A DNA stretch of 64,000 bases, taken from the NCBI GenBank assembly GCA_905116865.2, contig CAJHNH020004668.1:226877-290876 (forward strand), written 5' to 3'. This DNA is from Candidula unifasciata. Lineage: Eukaryota > Mollusca > Gastropoda > Stylommatophora > Geomitridae. Made by a program: the position numbers and the translations under genes. Each line of letters starts with the position of its first letter. Positions within the stretch are counted from its first letter, which is position 1. Shown here piece by piece: positions 55,491-64,000 of this stretch. A model generated the notes under the pieces. The model ran no database searches and had not been told where the DNA came from. It was given only the letters and a program-made list of their open reading frames with translations.

Positions 55491-55696
55491 AAGCGTCTTT
55501 TAAAAAAAAAAAGTCGAGGGTACTCACCACTCACTGTGTAAACAAAAAACGTCGCTATTGCTCACCACGAAGGGTGTTGAAAAAGGTGTCAGTTTTCGCC
55601 GCTCAGTGTCTGGTTCAGTCAAGCTAAAACAAATTATGCCTGAAAAAAGTGCTGTACTGCGTACGGTTGACTACTGCCAGAAAAAAGCCCTGGTTG

Positions 55697-55983
<287 letters not shown>

Positions 55984-56045
55984 CGTCTCTCTGTCTCTCT
56001 GTCTGTCGGTCTGTCGGTCTGTCGGTCTGTCTTGTCTGTCTGTCA

Positions 56046-56515
56046 TGGCAACATTGGGTCCGTTGTACCACACAGACATAAAATCCGCCTAGTTGCTGAT
56101 TTGGGTCAAAGATCTTTCTTGGTCTATACAACCTCGCCTCTCGACATACTAGAATGTGTGTGACTGTATCGTTGTATGTGTTAGCGTGTGAGTGCTGGGG
56201 TAAGAGAGTAATGACTTATGCACGGGGTGGAGCCCAAACCACGACTTTGATGAGCAATTACACTAATTAATATGTCATCGGGGTTTCGAGAACTCTCGCC
56301 CAGATAATAAGCAGCAGCCGGTAGCCAACGATGTAGTGAAATAAATTTACGTGGAAATTATGCGAGGAAAAAAAAACGTAGCCGGAAAAATAGCCAACCT
56401 CTATTTATAGTTAATGCCTATCATTACGTAGACGTTACCTTGACTGTAATATTCACATTAACTAGTAGAATGGCTTCTGTTTTTTTTTTTTTTTTAGTCA
56501 GTGTTTTGCTTTATT
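56046..56515. other. Intergenic, no gene seen
   Basis: Unassigned sequence. No domain in the short frames. Confidence 0.4.
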
Positions 56516-56519
56516 TCAG

Positions 56520-57160
56520 CATCACCAGCAATGCCCTGATGTGCCATTGTATGTTAAATGGGTATTGCAGTCTATTCTGTCTCTTGGTTCTACCCTGTGC
56601 AATTCCTTGGATAAAATGGTGCACTTTAGTCATGAACATTTGTCCTCTCTCATCAACGTTCATTTTAGGGTTTATTGTTTATTGGTATTCAAGGAAATGA
56701 GAGAGCAGATGTGTTGGCAAAAGCTGGAAGTAATCTTCCACATCCTCATCCACCACACAGCTACAAGGAAACCAAAACAGCGCTAAAGCAGTCTTTCAAG
56801 CGGAAGTGGCGAAGGCAGAATGGAGATTACAGACCAGAGAGTGACAACATAAACAAACTCAACAAGAAAGAACAAACAACAATGTTTAGACTTCGGACTG
56901 GACACTGTGGTCTTCGAGCACACCTGTACAGGATAGGCATAAAAGAATCTGCTGCCTGTGATTGTGGAGCAGAAAGACAGACCCCTGGGCACATACTACA
57001 GCACTGCCCTAACCTCTCCCAGCAAAGACTGTGGATCTGGCCCAAGGGAGCCACATTGAAAGAGAAACTATGGGGGATGGGGGGCGACCTTAAACGCACA
57101 ATCCTATTTGTGACCCAGACGGGACTCAATGTCTAGCATGACTGATGTCGAACGCAGAAG
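56520..57160 (+). pseudogene. LINE RNase H end and zinc-knuckle tail
   Basis: The 153-aa frame (56675-57136) reads IGIQGNERADVLAKAGS, KKEQTTMFRLRTGHCGLRAH, CDCGAERQTPGHILQHCPN and a C-terminal QTGLNV stop. It is the best preserved Jockey/I-type C-terminus here and pairs with 7650-8200. The sequence upstream is frameshifted. The tail is GCAGAAGAAGAAGG. Confidence 0.88.
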
Positions 57161-57624
57161 AAGAAGGGTTTTTTGTTTTGTTCCTCCTGGCTTCACAAAT
57201 CTCGTTATTTCTAATAGTTGTGCTGTCTGGCGATTCCCTGCTCGATTTCTTCTCAGAATGTGTCCAGTACAGTGCTATCTTCTTTTGGCTTAGAACTGTT
57301 GTTACCAGTTGTTGGCTAGTTCTCTTTTTTTTTTTTTTTTTTTTTTTAACATTCTTGAATTAATCCCATTTTATGTTCAACGTTTTTCTCAGGCATTTGT
57401 GTTCGAGTACGTTTAACTTTTCTTCCCGACGACATCAATGGTTCTCCGACGGTTTTAAAATTTAACAATTTAGTGTTCCATATTTTGTTAAGTTCTTTAA
57501 AAAGCTTCCCATTATTACAGATAGATACATCAATACGGAATCGCAAAAACCAATGCTGCCCATCAAGCAATAGATCGCAAACCCTTCCTCAACACAACGC
57601 ATAACGGCAGAAGTGGAAACTGAT

Positions 57625-58119
<495 letters not shown>

Positions 58120-58800
58120 AATAATGAGAATAAACAGGGCAAATAATAATTTTGTTTCTCTTAATGGCACCCCACTCCATGTCGTGGAGTCGTACACCTA
58201 TTTAGGCAGTAATGTAGATAAAGATGGAGGAACTGATAGAGATATTAAAATAAGAATACAAAAGGCAAGAGGGGCTTTCATAGCACTAGGGAATTTGTGA
58301 AGGTCAAAAGAAATTAAAAGAAATACTAAACTAAAAATTTTTAATTCTGATGTCAAATCATTACTGTTGTATGGGGCGGAAACATGGAGAACAACTAAGA
58401 CAGTTACTAATAAATTACAGACATTCATTAACTGGTGCCTGCGCAGAATAGAGGGAATTAAATGGTATGATAGAATAACTAATGTAGAACTTTGAGAGAG
58501 AACTAAACAGGCTCCAGTGGACCAAGAGGTGAGGAAAAGACGCTGGCGTTGGATAGGACACACACTGAGAAAACAGGAGAGCAGCATAACTAGAATGTCT
58601 TTGCATTGGAACCCACAGGGGCATAGGAATAAAGGAAGGCCAAAAACACATGGAGAAGAGCGCTGGAGAATGAAGTTAGAAAGATGGGGAGGACATGGGG
58701 AGAGCTCCATGCAATGGCGAAGGATAGAACGACTTGGCGTGAGTTGGTTGAGGGCCTATGCTCCATTGGGGGATAGCAAGGCAGAAGAAGAAGAAAGAAG
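58120..58800 (+). pseudogene. LINE ORF2 C-terminal fragment (RTE-like)
   Basis: Reads [88 protein letters not shown] and [14 protein letters not shown]. Frame breaks occur at 58300 and 58495. It is 5'-truncated exactly where (GACA)n begins. Confidence 0.88.
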
Positions 58801-59164
58801 AAACAGTAGTTACAACAGATCATTACTTGAAGTAGGGCACCATCATGACAAAAAAGTCATTCGCTATTTTCTGAAAATGCAGTGTCCCAAAACAAAAACA
58901 AATTTAGCACAGTCGAGAAGCATTCCAAATATAATCCGCAGCTCACAGTGTCGCGCCATGCCCTCTCCTGAGTAACTGGGCGACGGAACCATAGGCAGAC
59001 TTGTTAAGAGCAGAGCGTCTGAGGAGGAACGGGTCAAAAAGGCAAATCTTGAAATCTCTTGCACTGACATGACTGACAAATATTGACTGCCTGTTGCATA
59101 ATTTTTTTAAACTGTGTTTGAAGTCGGAGCGAATATGTTTGAGAAGCGAGGAACTAAAATTATG

Positions 59165-59300
59165 AATAAAAGTAAGCGAGATCGGGAAAAAAATGGATGT
59201 GTACACACAAAGCAAGTTCTGGAACAACACCAAAGTCCAGAAGTGAACGAGCAACCATAACTTTCCGCCAGAGTTTACAGCCGATGAACGTTAAGGGTGA
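59165..59300 (+). repeat. Repeat family R3, 3' part
   Basis: AAATGGATGTGTACACACAA, GTTCTGGAACAACACCAAAG and AGAGTTTACAGCCGATGAAC. Confidence 0.65.
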
Positions 59301-59364
59301 CAGTGGTAGTAGTGTTGGTAGTTATGACAGTGTTGTTGGTAGTACAGAAGCTTAATAATTAGTA

Positions 59365-59390
59365 GTAGTAGCAGCAGCAGCAGTAACAAG

Positions 59391-59421
<31 letters not shown>

Positions 59422-59425
59422 GGCA
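59365..59425. repeat. (CAG)n microsatellite
   Basis: AGC/CAG triplets with an ACAAGC interruption near 59385. Confidence 0.92.
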
Positions 59426-59835
59426 GCAGTCTTTGTCGTGGTTGGTTCTGTTGTAGAAAAACTTTAGGAGTAGAGTACAGATCAGTGACAGTGTTCCGCA
59501 TATCTTCTCATGACTCGAATCTGACTTCATTCATTGTTCGTGAGGAACAGTCAGTTTTCAAGAAGCCAGTTTTGGAGAGTGAGGAGCGACATTTATTGAT
59601 GGTAGATTAATAATTGTTTGTAATATTCGATATCAGAGGTCATCAATGTAGTTTTGATCAGCATGGAGAGGACAGGCGGGGGGGGGAGGGAAGGGTGGGG
59701 GGGGGGGATGTCAAAGAACCAGTAAACAGGTAAAACAAAACACAGTTAAGATATGGTGAACCTTGTAAATATTTCGTTTTAAGATCTAGGTAAGTAGGGC
59801 GTTGAACGTTAGAACGGAAACACTGCTTATACTTA

Positions 59836-59950
59836 TCCTCTTCTTCTTCTTCTTCTTCGTCGTCGTCTTTTTCTTCTTCTTCTTCTTCTTCTTCTTCTTC
59901 TTCTTCTTCTTCTTCTTCTTCTTCTTCTTCTTCTTCTTCTTCTTCTTCTT

Positions 59951-59981
<31 letters not shown>

Positions 59982-60110
59982 TTCTTCATCATCTTCTTCT
60001 TCTTCTTCTTTCTTGTCCTCCTCTTCCTGCTGTTGTTGCTGCTGTTGCTGCTTCTTCTTCTTCTTCTTCTTCTTCTTCTTCTTCTTCTTCTTCTTCTGCT
60101 GCTGCTGCTG
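59836..60110. repeat. (TTC)n microsatellite with CTG block
   Basis: Long TTC run (59836-60010), a GCTGTTGCTG block, a second TTC run (60049-60096) and CTG repeats. Reading frames are poly-Phe, Leu or Lys artefacts. Confidence 0.96.
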
Positions 60111-60714
60111 CTGTTGCTGCTTCCCTACTCTTTTTGCACCTCTTGCTCAGTTTCTTTTTCTTCATACAAGTGTTACGAAACTCAAGTTCACAGACATTAG
60201 TTGTCTCTTCTAGGAAAAAACAAAGTAGTCTCTTTCTTTCAAAGATACACTTTCCTCATCTGAAGCCTAGGTTCTCCCATGCAACAGCCATCCCTAGTGT
60301 ACCTCTACTGATTGATCCCATGAGAAGCTGGCTATGTCTATTGTCTTGACCTCAAAGACAGCATAGACGTGCTTTATCTAGCCTTACTCCCAGGTCACAA
60401 AATCATGTTAGCGTAAGAGATTCGTAATGAACCAACAGTTTAGTATTCCTAAAAGTATATAATTAAGCTAATGTGTCTATTTGCTCTTACACCCATCGCA
60501 ATGCTATATAAATGTGACATCAAATGGACGCTGGTTATTGTTCCGGTTATGTTGTTTCCTTTGTGCTACCCCCATGTACATATATACACCAGTATGACAC
60601 CAGTTTTTACTCATCCGAATGCACATTTTCAAATCACAGGGATATAATAATTAGATCTACTGAACCGTTTTCCACACGTTCAGATATACCAAGCATATAG
60701 GTCAAGACTTGTTT
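60111..60714. other. Intergenic, no gene seen
   Basis: Unassigned sequence with short frames only. Confidence 0.4.
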
Positions 60715-60910
60715 TATAGACCAATTTGCACTCGTTGGGTGATGTGGCCGCCTTTACTTTCCAGGACTAGACCTGGTACCCACTCAAGGCTGGGTGGACC
60801 AGGGAGCCAATGTCATTTTTGAAAAAAAAATCCGGATCCGTCAGAAACCGAAACCACAACCTTTCGATCCGCAGGCGTGCATCTAGTTGCTATACCTTGG
60901 CGGCTTATGG
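60715..60910 (-). repeat. tRNA-derived SINE (family B) copy
   Basis: Complement of CACTCGTTGGGTGATGTGG and CAAGGCTGGGTGGACCAGGG; head with a degenerate B box near 60865. Confidence 0.72.
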
Positions 60911-61136
60911 TAATTAGTGCTTTCGCTAAAAGAAACAGTGCTCTGTTTTCATTCCTACGCAGTAGTTGTAACAGAGGCTCGTAATGAGCGCTAGATAACT
61001 TTCACGAGTGTGTTGGAATAGCTTATAAAGACATGTCTGAAGCAAATCGATAGTTTAACTCCTTCACTCACAAATAATGTGTAATGAATTTATGCCCCCC
61101 TCTTTTTTTGTGTTAAAATATAATGTTGTATATCTT

Positions 61137-61325
61137 CTTCTTCTTGAGTCGCCGTACAGAGCGGCTAGACCCGCGCCGTGGATCGGAAGGTCGTGGATTC
61201 GCTCCCTGGCGGTGCCTGACTTTTCTTAAAAAATGACCTTGGCTCCCAGGTCGACTCAGCCTTGAGTGGGTACCAGGTGCAGTCCCGGGAAGTAGAGGCG
61301 ACCGGCGTGATGCTGACCACATTTG
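61137..61325 (+). repeat. tRNA-derived SINE (family B), plus copy
   Basis: Starts after a CTTCTTCTTCTTG run: GAGCGGCTAGACCCGC (A-like), GGTCGTGGATTCGCTCCC (B-like), TCGACTCAGCCTTGAGTGGG, ending GTGATGCTGACCACATT. Confidence 0.78.
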
Positions 61326-61329
61326 CGAA

Positions 61330-61925
61330 GACCCTTGCTTTTACGAGTCACCAAGACGACACCCTTGCCATCCTTAATTGGCTCAATGACAACTGTCTTG
61401 CGGTGAATCAGTCTAGAAAGAATCAGTTTATCAGTGCGGAAAGAGTTGCGACCCTTCAAATTGTTGGGTTCCAGACTCATGTACTGTCTACTCCTCTTCA
61501 AAAGTGTAGAAGAGTTGTTTCTGATGATCAGCCAGGTCAGGTCTGCGCTTGACATTGTGACTTTTGATCTGAAATGCTACATAAAGATTATGAGAATACC
61601 ATGGACAAAGAAGAAAATAAATACTAACATCCTAAAAGATCTGAACATCAAGGACGATTGGCTGGTAAACAGCATCTTGTACAGGAAGCTGAAAATTTTG
61701 GTCGTGTAAAGCGCTACAGCGTACTGGGAACAAATAAAGCAGAAGGCAGGGTAACAGAGGAGGCTTTCAGGGGCCGACCGTCATAAAGATGGGCAGAGGA
61801 TATACGTGACACGTTGAGTAACAGAGTGCACGAGGCGGGAGAGCTGGCGAGAGACCGAGTTTCTTTCAGGCAGACCGTGATGAGAGCGACGTTCTGCAAA
61901 CGACCTGCTACATGATGTTAATCTT
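61330..61925 (+). pseudogene. LINE 3' fragment
   Basis: Pieces read [59 protein letters not shown]-like AEDIRDTLS and EAGELARDRVSFRQTVMRAT, ending TACATGATG. The 5' part is unlike an RT domain and may be a separate repeat. Short 3' relatives at 44310 and 46595. Confidence 0.78.
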
Positions 61926-62104
61926 CCACTTATTTTTCTGTGTTTTTGGTTCTCCTTCTCCAAGCGATCGTAATGCCCATCACAGCTTTATCGGAATGGT
62001 ACTCGAATTACGTCCCTTCACTGAAATCTTTCATTCCTGTTTACCTGACCCTACTTCATGTGTCATTTGTTGTTTAATATCTTGACTCAAGCGACGACTG
62101 CTGA

Positions 62105-62875
62105 GAATACGCTTTCCTGCTCAAGAGAATAGGCTTTCCTGCTCAAGAGAATAGGCTTTGCTGCTCAAGAGAATACGCTTTGCTGCTCAAGAGAATAAGC
62201 TTTGCTGCTCAAGAGAATACGCTTTGCTGCTCAAGAGAATAAGCTTTGCTGCTTTGTGAATCGCTTTGCTGCTTCTCAAGAGAATAAGCTTTGCTGCTCA
62301 AGAGAATACGCTTTGCTGCTCAAGAGAATAAGCTTTGCTGCTCAAGAGAATAAGCTTTGCTGCTCAAGAGAATAAGCTTTGCTGCTCAAGAGAATACGCT
62401 TTGCTGCTCAAGAGAATAAGCTTTGCTGCTCAAGAGAATAAGCTTTGCTGCTCAAGAGAATAACGCTTTATTGCTCAAGGGGATGACTGAATAAGCTTTG
62501 CTGCTCAAGAGAATCGCTTTGCTGCTCTCAAGAGAATAAGCTTTGCTGCTCAAGAGAATAAGCTTTGCGTGCTCAAGAGAATAAGCTTTGCTGCTCAAGA
62601 GAATCGCTTTGCTGCTCAAGAGAATCGCTTTGCTGCTCTCAAGGAGAATAAGCTTTGCTGCTCAAGAGCCATCGTAAGCTTTGCTGCTCAAGAAGAATAC
62701 AGCTTTGCTGCTCAAGAGAATAAGCTTTGTCTGCTCAAGAGAATAAGCTTTGGCTCTGAAGAGAATAGCTTTGCTGCTCAAGAGAATAAGCTTTGCTGCT
62801 CAAGAGAATACTGGGCTTCGCTGGTCAAGAGAATAAGCTCGGGCTGCTGAAAGACTGGAATACGCTTTGCTGCTC
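62105..62875. repeat. 22-bp minisatellite
   Basis: About 34 units of GCTCAAGAGAATAAGCTTTG plus CT, with TACGCTTTG variants. The right half has many indels, unlike the tidy left half. Confidence 0.95.
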
Positions 62876-63091
62876 AAGCATTGGTGGAGACTGAGAAATG
62901 GTTCATCGAAAAGTCATGTAATTTTATTTATTCATATATGTAGTTGTACCATTGCCCGTATGTGTCATATGCTGATGAAGGATTTCGAGCCAAAACTTTC
63001 AAACTGTTGATCATGATTGTGTGTCTATTGTTGTTGTTTTTTTCACCTGAAAAGTTGTTATTCTCAGTGAAATTGATGTTTACACATAATT

Positions 63092-63440
63092 AAAGGTACT
63101 GGGATCATTGGTCTGAGCCATCAGTCACTCGAGCTGGTCTCACTGCACATATTTCCCACGAGGATTGGTCAAGCCATCGTCTCAGGCTCTGAAGGTACTG
63201 GGATCGTTGGTCAAGCCATCGTCTCGGGCTATGAAGGTACTGGGATCGTTGGTCAAGCCATCGTCTCGGGCTCTGAAGGTACTGGGATCGTTGGTCAAGC
63301 CATCGTCTCGGGCTCTGTCAAGTCGTCTCGGGCTTTGAAGGTACTGGGATCGTTGGTCAAGCCATCGTCTCGGGCTTTGAAGGTACTGGGATCGTTGGTC
63401 AAGTCATCGTCTCGGGCTATTGAAGGTACTGGGATCGTTC
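63092..63440. repeat. 42-bp minisatellite
   Basis: About eight units of GAAGGTACTGGGATCGTTGG then TCAAGCCATCGTCTCGGGCT. It stops where LINE sequence begins. Confidence 0.94.
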
Positions 63441-63444
63441 AAGG

Positions 63445-63922
63445 TTGCAACGTTTGGTTCACGACTACACTGTTTCTTTGGAAACTATTAGAAAAGTAAA
63501 GAATAAAAGAAACATTGTTTGTAAGATTGCACAAGAGGCCACCTATAGTGACAATAAAAGTGCCATCAGAGCAAAAACTGGCCTGACAGATTGGTTTACT
63601 GAAGTAAGACGCCGATGTGATTTATCACAATTGATTTTTATCACATTCCTGGACAATATCAGTAAATGCCACCAAATGGGGATAAAAGGAAAATTCCAAC
63701 GAACTCCTATTCGCCGACGACCATCGCCTGTTCCACAATCAAGTTAATCAGCAACTGGACCACATAAACCAACTATACAACAGCTGCCTCAAACATGAAA
63801 TGAAAACCCCCCCAAAAAAACTGAAAAACAGAAATCAGGCGTATATCCAAATATTTTAAAACATCTGACATAAAGATACAAGAGCAAAGTTTAAAACAAG
63901 TTCAATACTTTAAACATGCGGG
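63445..63922 (+). pseudogene. LINE reverse transcriptase fragment
   Basis: Reads NKSAIRAKTGLTDWFT, LIFITFLDNISKCHQMGIKG and, in another frame, NELLFADDHRLFHNQVNQQL with the FADD box, then SLKQVQYFKHAG. It is interrupted at the last residues by a SINE. Confidence 0.8.
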
Positions 63923-64000
63923 GAGCCGGGCTAACTAGCGTAGTTGGCTAAACCGGATTGCGCGGAGACCGGGTGACGAACTCCTTGTGGTCCGGGTTCA
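63923..64000 (+). mobile_element. SINE family C, cut by window end
   Basis: Perfect A box TAGCGTAGTTGG and the start of the B box GTCCGGGTTCA. This copy matches the tRNA consensus best of the three. Confidence 0.88.

Noticed and set aside
59786..60213. Poly-Lys and poly-Phe proteins
   Set aside because: Translation of (TTC)n on either strand.

Overview
This is nuclear DNA from a repeat-rich invertebrate, most likely a gastropod or other mollusc. The evidence is spliced genes with GT-AG introns, TTAGGG-type repeats, several SINE families, many decayed non-LTR retrotransposons with RTE-like and Jockey/I-like features, hAT and piggyBac-like transposons, and very many micro- and minisatellites. 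The phylum is inferred from this repeat character and from protein similarity; no rRNA or mitochondrial marker is present.

Two host genes can be rebuilt exon by exon. (1) PFDN6, prefoldin subunit 6, lies on the + strand with coding exons at 11743-11806, 15756-15826, 17218-17342 and 17904-18024. It encodes 126 aa. (2) An intracellular fatty-acid-binding protein (FABP) lies on the - strand with exons at 40639-40561, 27286-27108, 24716-24609 and 23544-23494. It encodes 138 aa. Its four exons and 1-0-0 intron phases match the classical vertebrate FABP layout. The genes are convergent, with stop codons about 5.5 kb apart. FABP intron 1 is 13.3 kb and filled with transposons.

Layout. 1-11.6 kb: transposon debris with no host gene. 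It includes an hAT MITE, a SPIN-like hAT remnant, LINE remnants, and a SINE split by an inverted-repeat element carrying telomere-like repeats. 11.7-18.8 kb: PFDN6; its first intron holds a decayed minus-strand coding sequence with a 52-bp tandem expansion. 18.8-23.3 kb: piggyBac-like MITE, LINE remnants and a 25-bp minisatellite. 23.3-40.6 kb: FABP. A piggyBac-like MITE sits 14 bp past its stop, sister 50-bp and 46-bp minisatellites lie in intron 2, and an hAT transposon with a perfect 8-bp target-site duplication and nested LINE pieces lies in intron 1. 40.6-64 kb: no host gene recognised; LINE and SINE copies and large tandem arrays of 18, 33, 22 and 42 bp, (ATCT)n and (GACA)n.

Most long open reading frames are products of tandem repeats and are not listed as genes. 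Transposon family names come from recalled motifs and end sequences, not from database alignment.
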